DNA of 64,000 nt from Planctomycetota bacterium (GTDB lineage Bacteria; Planctomycetota; PLA2). Positions within the stretch are counted from its first letter, which is position 1, and each line of letters opens with the position of its first letter. Of this stretch, positions 25,337 through 35,050 are shown one piece after another. The position numbers and the translations under genes were made by a program. The notes below the pieces were generated by a model. The model worked only from the letters and a program-made list of their open reading frames with translations. It did not search any database and was not told where the DNA came from. The stretch spans positions 124,001 to 188,000 of the forward strand of contig JAJFFH010000037.1 of assembly GCA_021776735.1 (NCBI GenBank), given 5' to 3'.

Positions 25337-27463
25337 ATGACGAGAACGCTTGGGACGGCGATCCTGTTCGCCGCGCTGATTCTGCCGGCCTGCGGAGGCG
25401 GCGGCAACACGACCACGGGGCAAACGGAGCTGACCGGAACGCCTCTGCTGGTCACCGCGGGCGTCACGACGCTCGACCCCAGCGTTTCCGTCGGCGCCGC
25501 GGCCGGCCCGGCCGCGCTCGCACGCCTTGGAGTTCAGGAGACGGACACTGTCTACGATCTGACGACCCCGGCCGGCGCACCCTTTCGTTTCGACGTGAGC
25601 GTGCGCGGCGCGGGCAGCCTGGGGGATGCCGAAGTCTCGATCGCACATGCCGAGGACGACGGACGCGCGCCGTTCGGCGACGCGGACACTCTGCGCGAGG
25701 TCGGCATCGTGCCCTTCGCCGGACAGATCGTCGCGAACGGGCCATGGCTCGAGGTCGAGGGCGAGGGCCTCGCACGCTGCGCGATCCAGGGCACGATCGA
25801 CCGCGACCAGAGCCTGCTCGTCGAGAGCCGGCTCGACGGTGGCAAGGCCGTGCTCACGCTCATCCGATTGCGCATCGGAGCCGCCTCCGCCATCAACGAC
25901 TCGGCACGCGAAGACGACGAAGGACCGGCCGCGGACTACGACGGCATCGAGTTCGAAAGAACCATCTTTTCGAGCGACGTCTGGCACGTCTGCTATCCCG
26001 CCGCCGCGCAGTCCGGCGACAAGACCACCGTCGTGCTCTACGAAGGGTCCGGCGGCGGCATCGGCCCGTTCTTCCCCCAAAACGGCAATACGAAACTCAA
26101 CGAGCGCCGCCTCCAGTACGCCCGCGCAACCGACACCATGACTGGAAGCGCTCCCGTCGGCGTGGGCACCGAGAACGGAGTGTTCCGTGACCATGAGGTG
26201 GCGGCGCTCTTCAACACCCTCGGCGTCGCGCGCGCTTCGCACAAGGGCGTGAAGCTCGACCTCTCGTTCGACCGCGGCGCGACTTTCGGTCAGACCATCG
26301 ACTTCCCCGTGCCTGGCGACCAGAGCTTCGCGCAACCGATCGTGCAGATCGCCATGGCCGCCGACTACCGCATCGCCCTGGCATTTTGGCGCATCACCGC
26401 GACAGAGCAAACGGACGGCGATCCAGGTGAGAATGAGAACGGCGACGAGAGCGACGGCAACGCCCGCGGCGGACCTGCCGGCTTCCACAGCCTATTCTTC
26501 AAGAGCGAGCTGATTCTCGTCGAAGGCACGCCGAACGCCGTGGACGGCGAAGGGGCGCCGACGTCGTACTCGTTCGATGCGCCCCATGTGGTCTACAGCG
26601 AAGACCGCGATCTAGCGCCTACGCTCATGGGCCTCGCCACCAACGACGATGGCGATCTCGTCCTCGGCTACGGCTTCACGCGCTTCTCGTTCAACGAAGA
26701 GGACTTCACCTTCACGGCAGACACGGAGTACCGGGCGGCCGCGCGCATCGGCGACGACGGCGCGTTCACCGACCGGCTCGTGCACGGCGAGGAGATGACC
26801 GCGGTCGATCCCAACGTCGAGATCCTCGGATTCGGCGAGACGCTGCGCATCTTCTATGCGGCCGAAAGTTCGGACGGCATCCGGCTCTTCACGTCCGAGG
26901 ACGGCGGCGCAACCTACGAGCTGAAGACGCTGGTCGAGTGGGCCGGCGCGCACATGCCGACGGTGTCCGTTCGCCCGCAGGACGATGCGCTACGGGTCGA
27001 TCTGCTGTACCTCGCCCCGACCGGCGACGGCCTCGAGCTGCGCCTGCGCCATTGGGACGACTTCGACGCCGAGGACGGTGAGCCCGAGGACGCCACGCTG
27101 GTCGAAGCTTCCATCGAGGAAGAGGACGGCACCGAGTCGAACAACGGCCTGGGCTCACTCGCCCGCCTGACGATCCGCCAGGTCGGCGACCACGGCTACG
27201 ACACCGCCCGCGACGGCGACGACCTTGTCGTCATCGTGCACAAGCTCACGATTCGCACGGCCGAGATCTTCGAGCAGTTCCCGTTCGACATCGAACCGGG
27301 CGACAACCTCAACGGTCAACCGGGCGGGCGCGGGAACGAGAACTTCCTGTTCGGACTCGCACAAGCGGCAACGCCGCCGACCCCGGCCGCCGGCCTCACG
27401 GACGACGTCCCGGAGCCCAACCCCGACCACCAACACCAGTTGTGCCTCTTGATTCTGGACTAG
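25337..27463 (+). CDS. large secreted lipoprotein with Asp-box-like (BNR) repeats
   Basis: The 708-residue protein starts at ATG 25337, eight bases behind GGAG. A lipoprotein signal (LFAALILPAC) gives lipidation at Cys in LPACGGGG. The mature part has several S-x-D-x-G-x-T blocks (SFDRGATF, SEDGGATYEL) characteristic of sialidase/BNR beta-propeller repeats, and acidic loops (DGEPEDATLVEASIEEEDGTE). No catalytic sialidase residues were identified, so binding or structure is as likely as glycosidase activity. The motif copy at 26411 reads EQTDGDPGEN in an acidic insertion. It ends before a bidirectional terminator shared with the convergent kinase gene. Confidence 0.8.
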   Translation: MTRTLGTAILFAALILPACGGGGNTTTGQTELTGTPLLVTAGVTTLDPSVSVGAAAGPAALARLGVQETDTVYDLTTPAGAPFRFDVSVRGAGSLGDAEVSIAHAEDDGRAPFGDADTLREVGIVPFAGQIVANGPWLEVEGEGLARCAIQGTIDRDQSLLVESRLDGGKAVLTLIRLRIGAASAINDSAREDDEGPAADYDGIEFERTIFSSDVWHVCYPAAAQSGDKTTVVLYEGSGGGIGPFFPQNGNTKLNERRLQYARATDTMTGSAPVGVGTENGVFRDHEVAALFNTLGVARASHKGVKLDLSFDRGATFGQTIDFPVPGDQSFAQPIVQIAMAADYRIALAFWRITATEQTDGDPGENENGDESDGNARGGPAGFHSLFFKSELILVEGTPNAVDGEGAPTSYSFDAPHVVYSEDRDLAPTLMGLATNDDGDLVLGYGFTRFSFNEEDFTFTADTEYRAAARIGDDGAFTDRLVHGEEMTAVDPNVEILGFGETLRIFYAAESSDGIRLFTSEDGGATYELKTLVEWAGAHMPTVSVRPQDDALRVDLLYLAPTGDGLELRLRHWDDFDAEDGEPEDATLVEASIEEEDGTESNNGLGSLARLTIRQVGDHGYDTARDGDDLVVIVHKLTIRTAEIFEQFPFDIEPGDNLNGQPGGRGNENFLFGLAQAATPPTPAAGLTDDVPEPNPDHQHQLCLLILD
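26411..26422 (+). repeat. dispersed motif copy, forward, intragenic
   Basis: AGCAA plus ACGGACGGCGAT, read TDGD in an acidic loop of the large lipoprotein. Confidence 0.85.
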
Positions 27464-27560
27464 ACAACCTTCCTCCCAGTACCCCTACCCAAGCGTTCAG
27501 ACGGCCCAAGCGGCCAGACGGTCCAGAATCCACGAACTCCCTCGGGAGTCCATCCCCCTC

Positions 27561-27589
27561 GGAGGGCGGCGGCAACGTCGCCCTCCTTT
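27561..27589. terminator. stem-loop terminator between convergent genes
   Basis: GGAGGGCG (27561-27568) pairs perfectly with CGCCCTCC (27579-27586) around a 10-base loop, followed by TTT. It lies between the plus-strand lipoprotein gene and the minus-strand kinase gene. Confidence 0.7.
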
Positions 27590-27655
27590 CTTAGCCCGTA
27601 CTATTCACGACCACGCGGGCTCTGGCCGGTCCATTCGCCGATCCCAGAGAACGGG

Positions 27656-30600
27656 TCAAGGGCGCAGCCAGCGGATATTGCAAAAGCGCCTCGCGGCATC
27701 CGGCGGCAAACGGCGCGCGACCTCTTTGACGCACGTTTCGGCCTGTTCGGCGGCGCCATCCACACCCGCGCGGGCAAGCACCGCCCAGGTTTCCGCGCGT
27801 ACGAGAACAGGCAAGTCGTCCCGGGGTTCGAGATCGTGCAGGTTTGTTGGGGGACCCGGGGGCGTACTCGCGCAGTCCATCAATGCCAGGTACACGCACG
27901 GGAGCGGGCCGGGGTCGCGGAACTGGGGGAGACGTGCGCGTTCCGCCTCTTCAAACGCTGCGCGCGCGGCATCGGTCTCTTCCGCCTCCAGCAGCACCCG
28001 CCCGAGCCGGAAGGCGACCTTGCTCACACGCTGCGGATCGTCGTCGCGGCGATAGGTCGCAAGCACCTCCTCAAGGCGTTCGCGGGCGGCCGGCAAGTCA
28101 CCGTCCAGCGCGTCGCAGTCCGCGAGGATCAGGGTCAGATTCGCCGCCGCCTTGGTGCCAATGCGCTGCGCGTCGCCCATGACTGCCTGTACCGCGGTAC
28201 GCGCTTCGACAGTGTCGCCGACGGCGATACACGCCCGCGCGAAGTCCTGACTCGCGAACACGATCTTGTTCGGCGCGCCCGCCGCGCGACCCAGCGCGAG
28301 TCCGCGTGTCGCCCGTTCGCGCGCCGCCGAAAAGTCACCGCAGGCTTCGAGAATCGGACACAGCGTGGCGATGATCTCGGCCTCGCGCATCTTGTCGTCG
28401 GCCTCGGCGAAGAACGCCTGCGCCTCCCGCCCAACCGCAAGCGCCTCCTCGTAGCGCCCAAGCGCGCCGAGCGCACTGGCCACGAAGATCTGCATGAACG
28501 CCGTCTTCGCCCGGTCCCCTAGTGTTCCGTACAATTCGCCCGCGCGGCGTGCATTCGCGAGTTCGAGCACGGCGTCGTACCGCGTATAGCCCAGCCACGC
28601 GAGTGTCGCGTGTGCTGCCGCTCGCCCGCTCAGACTGCCGGCCTTCTCCGCCACGCGCACCGACTCCTCGAGCAGCGCCTGCCCTTTCGCAGGGTCGATC
28701 CCGGTCTCCATGAGCAGCGATCCCCGCGCCCCCAAGGCGTGTCGAAGAGCGTCAGCGGCACCACTCGCGCGAGCGGTCTTAAGGGCCTTTTCGGACGCAA
28801 TGAGCGCGTCCTCGTGTCGCGCCAGCACCTTGAGCCACTGCGTGACAAGCGCCTGCACCGTTGCCAGCCGCGCCTGCTCGCCCGCCTTGTGCGCATCGTC
28901 CGCCGCTTCGCACCCGAAACCGACCGCGTCCTCGAACCGGCCGACGGCGGCGGCGTGCCGCGCAAGCAAGAACAACGCCTCCGCCGAGCGTGCGCCGCCG
29001 CCCGTGCGCTCAGCCAGGTCCACGGCGTCGATCGCAGCGGCCTCTTCCTCGTCGCGCCACGCCAACCGGTGCAACGCCTCCGCGCGACGGACCACAAGAT
29101 CGAAGCGAACCGCCGGATCGACATCCACAGCCTCGGCCGCAAGCGCCAATTCACGCACGGCCCGGGGCTCCCCACGAAAGGCCAGATGAGTCAGCGCACG
29201 GACGGCGATGTCTTCGACGCGCTTGGCGTCGCCACCCAGCGCCGCATGCCGCAAGAGCGCCACCGCGGTCATCCCGGAAACATCGCCGTCCGTCTGCTTT
29301 GTCGCGATGCTCTCCGCCAACTCCCCGTGGTAACCCCGCCGCAGTTCGGGTGCGAGATCTTCGTAGAGCACTTCCTGCAGCAAGTGGTGGTCGAGGCGGA
29401 ACCGCGCGCCTTCGGTGCGCACGAGTCCCGTGCGGCGCTCCAGTTCCGCCAAGAGTTGAAGGACGGCGAGGCGCCTGGTGCCAAGTACGTCGGCAGCGAA
29501 TCCGGGATCGAAGTCGTCGCCGGCTACCGCGGCGAAGTCGAGCAGGCGACGGTCGGCCGTCGCGAGGCCGGCAAGCCGTTCGCGCAAGAGATCGCGCAGC
29601 GAGTCGGGCATCGGCAGCGCGCCGGCGCCGGTAACGAGGCGCCACGAGCTTTTCCCGGCGCGGGCGATGATGCCGCGCGCGCGCATTTCGCGCAGCAGTT
29701 CGAACGCAAAAAACGGATTGCCGCCCGTGCGCGCGACGAGCATGGCCACGAGTTCGGGGGCCACACGGCGAACACCGAATGCCGCCCGCGCCAGCGCCGC
29801 GAGATCGTCTTCGGCCATGCGATCCATCTTGATCGTGCGCATTCCCGGCACACGCTGGAATCGATCGACGGCGGCCGTGCCGAGCTGCGGCCGCGCAGTC
29901 GCCAAAAACATCACGCGCTGGCCGTCTGCGGCGCGCGCGATCTCCGCGACATGCTCGCGGACATCCGGGCCCGCCCAATGCAGATCGTCGAGAATCCAAA
30001 GTACCGGGCGCTCGCGCGCCAGACTCCGCGCGACATGCACGTAGGCGGTGGCGACGGCGGACGCCGGAAGCGCCGGAACACCTTCGGGTGACCGCGTGCC
30101 TCTCAGACGCGCAGCGAACGCGGGGATGAGCTCCGGTACGGACGCCAAGGCGGCACCGAGGCGCTCCTCGAGATGCGTGCCGCCGAGATGGCCGAGGAGT
30201 GCATCGTCGAGGGTCCGAACCCCGCGGGCGCCGGAGCGCGCAGCGCCGTAGAGAACGTGCGGCGGCCGTTCGGAAGCACCCACGCGGCGAACGAACTCGT
30301 CCACGAGACGCGACTTGCCGATGCCGCCCTCGCCCGAGAGCAGAACGAAGCCCCCACGCCCCTCGGTCGTCGCCGCAAACGCCGCGTCGAGTTCCGCGAG
30401 TTCGCGTTCACGACCGATGAGCGGTGTATCGCGGCGCACGTCGGGGCGCGGCGGCGCCTGCGGCGAGCGTTGCTGTTGTGATCGCCACCACGCCGATCGT
30501 TCCCCCATTTCAAGAACCTCGGCGACAGCTTCGGCGGAGGCCATGCGATGCTCCGGCTGTTTGCCGAGCAGCGCCGCCGTGAGTTCGTCGAGGAGCTGCG

Positions 30601-31351
30601 TCAGTCCTGCGCGCAACGAACTCGCGCGCTCCGGCACGAGATTCAGGTGGCGGCCCATCGTCGCAGCGAAGCCCTCCGCGCGAAACGGCTGCACGCCGGT
30701 CGCGGCCTCGTAAAGAACAATGCCCAACGCGTAGAGATCCGCTGCGGGCTGCGCCTTGACCCCGGAAAACTGCTCGGGGGCGGCGTAGTGCATCGTGCCG
30801 ACGAAGGCACCCTGCGTGAGTGACATCCCCCGCTCGTTCGTATCGTCGAGGCGCACGATTCCGAGGTCCGAAAGCTTCACCTGATGGTCGGGCGTAACGA
30901 GCACATTCTCCGGCTTCAGGTCGCGGTGAATCGCGCCCGCGTCGTGGACGGCTTGCAGCCCGCGCGCAATCTGCGCCCCCAGCCCGCGCAGGAGTTCCTC
31001 GGGCACGGTCTCGAGCTCCGCAAACAGGTCTCGCAACGTCCGCCCCTCGACGAACTCGAGCGCGAGGACATGGTACGGAACGGAATCCACGACGACGATG
31101 TCGGCTTCGTAGGTATGCACGACATGCGAATCCCGAATTCGAATGCCGACCGCCGCCTCGCGCCGAAACCGCTCGGTCGCTCCCGCCGAGCGGATGAACT
31201 CCGGACGCAGCACCTTGAGCGCCAGCCGAAACCCGGGCTCGCCATAGGACCGCCCCTCGGCCAGCTCGGCCAGATGCACGGTCCCCATCGCCCCCGCGCC
31301 GAGCGGGCGCAGGATGCGCCAAGGGCCCAACCGTTCCGGAATCGGAGTCAC
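27656..31351 (-). CDS. Ser/Thr kinase-ATPase-TPR giant signalling protein
   Basis: Second protein of this type. From GTG 31351 it has 1231 residues and begins just before LGPWRILRPLGAGAMGTVHL; the frame is open upstream but not kinase-like. Kinase motifs are LGAGAMGTVHLA, LALKVL, IHRDLKPENVLV, SDLGIV and GTMHYAAPEQF, so the HRD loop is intact. The ATPase has GEGGIGKSRLVDEF and VLWILDDLHWA. TPR-like helices fill the last 550 residues. It probably integrates a bound signal through ATPase and TPR parts to control the kinase. Motif copies at 29281 and 29198 read TDGDVSG and EDIAVRAL in the first helical repeats without any visible insertion. Confidence 0.88.
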   Translation of the reverse strand: MTPIPERLGPWRILRPLGAGAMGTVHLAELAEGRSYGEPGFRLALKVLRPEFIRSAGATERFRREAAVGIRIRDSHVVHTYEADIVVVDSVPYHVLALEFVEGRTLRDLFAELETVPEELLRGLGAQIARGLQAVHDAGAIHRDLKPENVLVTPDHQVKLSDLGIVRLDDTNERGMSLTQGAFVGTMHYAAPEQFSGVKAQPAADLYALGIVLYEAATGVQPFRAEGFAATMGRHLNLVPERASSLRAGLTQLLDELTAALLGKQPEHRMASAEAVAEVLEMGERSAWWRSQQQRSPQAPPRPDVRRDTPLIGRERELAELDAAFAATTEGRGGFVLLSGEGGIGKSRLVDEFVRRVGASERPPHVLYGAARSGARGVRTLDDALLGHLGGTHLEERLGAALASVPELIPAFAARLRGTRSPEGVPALPASAVATAYVHVARSLARERPVLWILDDLHWAGPDVREHVAEIARAADGQRVMFLATARPQLGTAAVDRFQRVPGMRTIKMDRMAEDDLAALARAAFGVRRVAPELVAMLVARTGGNPFFAFELLREMRARGIIARAGKSSWRLVTGAGALPMPDSLRDLLRERLAGLATADRRLLDFAAVAGDDFDPGFAADVLGTRRLAVLQLLAELERRTGLVRTEGARFRLDHHLLQEVLYEDLAPELRRGYHGELAESIATKQTDGDVSGMTAVALLRHAALGGDAKRVEDIAVRALTHLAFRGEPRAVRELALAAEAVDVDPAVRFDLVVRRAEALHRLAWRDEEEAAAIDAVDLAERTGGGARSAEALFLLARHAAAVGRFEDAVGFGCEAADDAHKAGEQARLATVQALVTQWLKVLARHEDALIASEKALKTARASGAADALRHALGARGSLLMETGIDPAKGQALLEESVRVAEKAGSLSGRAAAHATLAWLGYTRYDAVLELANARRAGELYGTLGDRAKTAFMQIFVASALGALGRYEEALAVGREAQAFFAEADDKMREAEIIATLCPILEACGDFSAARERATRGLALGRAAGAPNKIVFASQDFARACIAVGDTVEARTAVQAVMGDAQRIGTKAAANLTLILADCDALDGDLPAARERLEEVLATYRRDDDPQRVSKVAFRLGRVLLEAEETDAARAAFEEAERARLPQFRDPGPLPCVYLALMDCASTPPGPPTNLHDLEPRDDLPVLVRAETWAVLARAGVDGAAEQAETCVKEVARRLPPDAARRFCNIRWLRP
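29198..29293. repeat. dispersed motif: forward-reverse pair, intragenic
   Basis: Forward 29198-29210 (AGCGC before it) and reverse 29281-29293 (CTGCT after it), 70 bases apart, inside the TPR part of the kinase giant. Confidence 0.85.
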
Positions 31352-31468
31352 GCAGCGGTATGGTAACGCCCCGGCGATGAACAACAGAACCAGAATCGCA
31401 ACGTCGCGTAACACCAAGGCGCCAAGCGGCACGTTGGCTGTGATGAGCGAGAAACAGCGCTGGAACGC

Positions 31469-32467
31469 ATGGCGCCGGACGGCGACGAGCAGGCATTTGC
31501 CGCGCTGGTCGAACCGAACACCGCGTTCTTGGACCGCTAGGCACAGCAACTCGGCGCGCAACCCGCCGATGCCGACGACGTCGTGCAACAAGCGCTCTCC
31601 GACCTGGCGAACGAAGCCACGGACCGACCGCCGCGCGTCGGACTGCGGGCCCGGTGGCGCGCGGGGTCCGCTCCCGCCTGCGCATGGCACGCCGCGCCAA
31701 CCGCCGCCGCCAGCGCCGCGAGGTCGCCGCCGCGCGACCGGAGTCGGTCACTGAAGACCGCACCGCGCTACGCGACGAGATCGACGCCATCCTGGGCCGC
31801 CTCGAAAGCGAGGTCCGCGAGCTGGTCTCGCTGCACTTTCTGCACGACCTCGAGTACAAGGAAATCGCCTTCATCGTCGGCGCGACCGCCGGCGCCTGCC
31901 GCGTCCGCGTCCACCGCGCGCTCAAGGATCTCAAAAAAGAGCTGGGCGACCTGCGCCCGCACTCCTGGCCGCGTGACCGCTCTCCTGGGGAGGAACATTC
32001 ATGTCGCTCCCTGCCAAATCCGCCGTTGTCGTTCTCGTACTCGCCACGATGGGCACCGTTCGGCAGGGCCCGCTCGGATCGCACGGAATCCGATAACCGA
32101 ACGCGCACATCCGCCGGGCGAAACGCAGTGCAACCGGTCAAGTCTTTGAAACAACAAACGGACGGCGATGCCCCCGAAGAAGAGCCGGCCAACGCGCTAC
32201 CCGCGCCTGCGAAAGCATCGCCGTCCGTACGCTTCCCTCCGAGTGCTCCGATCGCAAGGGGCAAGGGCAGCGTCTGGGGGCGCATCCGTTTTCGCGACGG
32301 GACACCGGTCGTCGGGTTGCGTGTCGCGCTGTGGGGTGCGAGCGATGTCGAGGACCGGACCGACGAACGCGGGCGCTTTCATCTGCACAACGACTGGGTG
32401 GACAAGCGCGCGCTTGAGGTGCGCGAGGGGCATAGAGCCGGCCGTGATCGAACTCACCCCGAAGTAG
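31469..32467 (+). pseudogene. decayed ECF sigma plus beta-sandwich locus
   Basis: Read from ATG 31469 the sequence is a typical sigma region 2 (GDEQAFAALVEPNTAFLDR) interrupted by TAG at 31538. It continues as AQQLGAQPADADDVVQQAL to about 31640, then shifts frame to RSRLRMARRANRRRQRREV and a good region 4 (LEYKEIAFIVGATAGACRVRV). Further on, GSVWGRIRFRDGTPVVGLRV is a carboxypeptidase-regulatory repeat. At about 32430 a second shift restores IEPAVIELTPK and a stop at 32467. At least one nonsense and two frame changes mark it as a dead relative of the sigma-sensor family. A short separate secreted start at 32001 (MSLPAKSAVVVLVLA, with GGGGAGG before it) may show that sensor and sigma were two genes here. 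Confidence 0.7.
32158..32228. repeat. dispersed motif: forward-reverse pair in a pseudogene
   Basis: Forward 32158-32170 and reverse 32216-32228 (ACGCT after it), 45 bases apart, in the linker part of the decayed sigma-sensor locus. Confidence 0.85.
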
Positions 32468-32912
32468 AGGAAGACTCGTCCTCGTCGTTGCGGCGGAGGA
32501 CCGTGCGGATGGTGATGGTCAGTTCGCGGGCGCCGTCTGTCCATAGCGTGTATGCAAACAGAGCGCCGTGGCGACCGCACACCTCCGCGCGGTACCCGGC
32601 GGCGAGATTGCCGCCGCGCGACGACACCGCGTGGACCCGGGTGATGTCATCCCAGGCGAACGGCTCGGTCTTGCCGCGGCGGCGCACGTTGATGCCCTCT
32701 CCGTCGAGTTCGAACCGGACCGCGTTCTTGAACCAGAGCCACGCGGCCACCAGCGGGCACACGATGACCCCCGCCGCCGACGAGAGCCTGCCGCCGGACA
32801 CGATCGCCATGGCGACCGCGGCCACCAACAGCACCGCGCAAAAGATCTTGAGCGGCAGACCGGGCCCATGCGAAGTCCGGCGCCGGGCAAGTACATCGGC
32901 GGGGTCGGGCAC
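32454..32912 (-). CDS. membrane protein with PH-like domain
   Basis: About 152 residues from GTG 32912 (GGCAGGATGG just upstream); the frame is open to 32999. Two adjacent membrane segments (IFCAVLLVAAVAMAIV and SSAAGVIVCPLVAAWLWF) are followed by VRFELDGEGINVRRRGKTEPFAWDDITRV. That pattern matches bacterial PH-like (YdbT/DUF-type) membrane proteins. The C-terminal domain should face the cytoplasm. No specific function can be assigned. Its 3' end overlaps the decayed sigma-sensor locus by a few bases. Confidence 0.6.
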   Translation of the reverse strand: MPDPADVLARRRTSHGPGLPLKIFCAVLLVAAVAMAIVSGGRLSSAAGVIVCPLVAAWLWFKNAVRFELDGEGINVRRRGKTEPFAWDDITRVHAVSSRGGNLAAGYRAEVCGRHGALFAYTLWTDGARELTITIRTVLRRNDEDESSSTSG

Positions 32913-33167
32913 GGCGCCATCCTGCCCTAACCGGGTCGGGACGCAACCAAACACGTTCGCTTGCGGCTTGGCGAACGCTCCATGACGATCTCGTGACAAT
33001 CACATGACCAGCACCGATCCACGTAAGTCCTTGTTCCACATCTGCTTGTGCTGTTTGCCGTCCTAGAATCATCCTTTTGAGCCGGGCTCGGTATGGACTG
33101 CCAGCGGCCCGTCCCCACAACAGCCGGTCGTCCGACAGCGAGTGGCGTCGTGGAGCTTTGTTCCGGG

Positions 33168-33767
33168 ATGGTTGTCCGGACAATGCGCGGCGTGGAGCAC
33201 TACCGCGACCCCGCACGCGCCTCGCACTACCGCGACAAGCATCGCGTTTCTTTTTGGCGGCGGCGCGCGCACCGACGGGAGCACTCGCTCCTGGCCCGCG
33301 CGCTGGCCGGGGCGCCGCAGGCCACCGTGCTCGACTGTCCCTGCGGTGCGGGGCGCATGCTCGATCTTGCAACCGCGGGGGTGGACCTGTCGCTCGCGAT
33401 GGTGCGCGAGGCGCGGGCTCACGCGGACTGCCGGCTGCTGGTCGCCGGGAGCGCCGACATGCTCCCGTTTCGCGACGGCGCGTTCGATGCCGTGATCTGC
33501 CACCGACTGCTCCACCACCTGCACGAACCGGCGGCACGCGCGGCAATCCTGCGCGAGGCCGCCCGCGTGGCGCGGCATACCGTCGTCGTGTCGTATTGGG
33601 ATGTGCGCGCGCGTCGGCCGAAGCGTTCGCGCCGCAGCGTCCTGACGAAGGAACAACTCGTGGACGAAGCCGCGGCCGCCGGCCTGGAATTGCAGCCCCC
33701 GGTTCGCTACGTCGCGCGCTGGTTCTCGGCCTTCGCGGTGGCAACGCTGCGCCGCGCGTCGATGTAG
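33168..33767 (+). CDS. class I SAM-dependent methyltransferase
   Basis: About 199 residues from ATG 33168; 33183 and an upstream in-frame ATG at 33093 are alternatives. The SAM-binding motif is TVLDCPCGAGRML, followed by GVDLSLAMVREA (acidic second strand) and ADMLPFRDGAFDAVICHRLLHHL. This is the UbiE/Methyltransf_11 pattern. The N-terminus (HYRDPARASHYRDKHR) may cap the active site. The substrate is unknown. It converges on the subtilase gene with about ten bases between the stops. Confidence 0.88.
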   Translation: MVVRTMRGVEHYRDPARASHYRDKHRVSFWRRRAHRREHSLLARALAGAPQATVLDCPCGAGRMLDLATAGVDLSLAMVREARAHADCRLLVAGSADMLPFRDGAFDAVICHRLLHHLHEPAARAAILREAARVARHTVVVSYWDVRARRPKRSRRSVLTKEQLVDEAAAAGLELQPPVRYVARWFSAFAVATLRRASM

Positions 33768-33777
33768 CTTTTTGGGC

Positions 33778-35043
33778 CTACGGACCGGCAAGAGCGTCCG
33801 CGGGCTGAACGATGCCGGCCCCGAGCCGGCCCACGAGGCCGGGGTTGTCGGGATCGACGCTGACCGCGGTGTCGCGTAGCCGCTGGACGACCTTCTCGCG
33901 CGAAAGGCCGGGCTCGGCCGACAAGAGGAGCGCGGCGGCAGCGGCGACGAGCGGCGCGGCGAAGCTCGTTCCGCTCCAGCGCGCGGTCCCGCTCGGACTG
34001 AGTACCTGCGGGAAAGCGCCGATCAGATCGACGCCCGGGGCTACCAGCGATACCTTGGAGCCGGTGTTGCTGAACGGAGCGACCACACCGTTCTCGTCGA
34101 TCGCCGCCACACCGACCACGTCGCCGAATCGAGCCGGGAAAATGATGTCGGACAAGCCGCTGTTCCCGGCAGCCGCCACAACGACGGCACCGCGATCCTG
34201 CGCGAACTCGATCGCCTCGCGGATCGCCTTGGTCGCCTCGGACACATCGACGGATACGTTGATCACGGTCGCGCCCTGATCGACGGCCCAGGTGATGCCA
34301 GCGGCGATTCCGGAGGAGGTCCCGAAACCGTCGGCGTCGAGAACGCGGATGGGCAACAGCGTGGCGTCGGGCGCCACGGTATGGACGAGCGAGGCGATGA
34401 ACGTGCCGTGTCCGAACTGTTCGTCAGTGACTCCGTCGCCGTCCCCGTCGAGGCCATCGCGCTCGTCCGTGGGGTCCGCGTCACGGTCCAGAAAGTCGAA
34501 CGGGGACGGATGAAACGTCGCGCCCGCAAAGAACGGATGCGTGAAGTCGATGCCCGTGTCAACGATGGCGATGACCACGCCCGCACCGCGGGACAGGGCG
34601 TGCGCGTCGTCCAGACGAAGCGGCGCCAGGCCCGGCTGCGGTCGGATGGACGCGAGCAGGTCGCCGCCCAGCGTGGGCACATCGGAGGGACCGCCCTCCG
34701 GCGACCCCGCGACGAAGTTCGGTTCGGAGGCCACCACGCGCGCATCGTCGTCCAGTTCGTCCAGGATTTCCGCGACATCGCTTCCTGCGGGCAAGGTCAG
34801 GAGGAAAAACGAAGTCTGCCCGACGCGTTCGAACTGCAATCCCTGCAGGTCCTCCTGCAACTCTTCGATGTCGTCGTCGTCCTCAAGCATGACGAGGATC
34901 TGGTCGGTCTGGAACGGCTCCGCGATCGGATTCGGGTCGGGATCCGGTGCCGCTGTCGTCGATCCATTGGTGCAAGCGGCGGCGCAAAGAACGGCCCCAA
35001 TGCCGAGGAGACGGAGGGAGTGAAGGCGAAGCATCGGTTTCAT
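33778..35043 (-). CDS. subtilisin-like serine protease, lipoprotein
   Basis: The 421-residue S8 protease has a lipoprotein signal (LGIGAVLCAAAC) and an inhibitor-like propeptide (ILVMLEDDDDIEELQEDL). The catalytic triad is clear: Asp in AIVDTGIDFTHP, His in GHGTFIASLVH, Ser in GTSFAAPLVAAAAA. The oxyanion Asn is in AAAGNSG. An acidic calcium-like loop (RDGLDGDGDGVTDEQ) precedes the His. It is the last gene of a four-gene operon, seven bases after the TPR-CHAT gene, so a second protease acts outside the cytoplasmic membrane under the same control. Confidence 0.93.
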   Translation of the reverse strand: MKPMLRLHSLRLLGIGAVLCAAACTNGSTTAAPDPDPNPIAEPFQTDQILVMLEDDDDIEELQEDLQGLQFERVGQTSFFLLTLPAGSDVAEILDELDDDARVVASEPNFVAGSPEGGPSDVPTLGGDLLASIRPQPGLAPLRLDDAHALSRGAGVVIAIVDTGIDFTHPFFAGATFHPSPFDFLDRDADPTDERDGLDGDGDGVTDEQFGHGTFIASLVHTVAPDATLLPIRVLDADGFGTSSGIAAGITWAVDQGATVINVSVDVSEATKAIREAIEFAQDRGAVVVAAAGNSGLSDIIFPARFGDVVGVAAIDENGVVAPFSNTGSKVSLVAPGVDLIGAFPQVLSPSGTARWSGTSFAAPLVAAAAALLLSAEPGLSREKVVQRLRDTAVSVDPDNPGLVGRLGAGIVQPADALAGP

Positions 35044-35050
35044 AACTACC

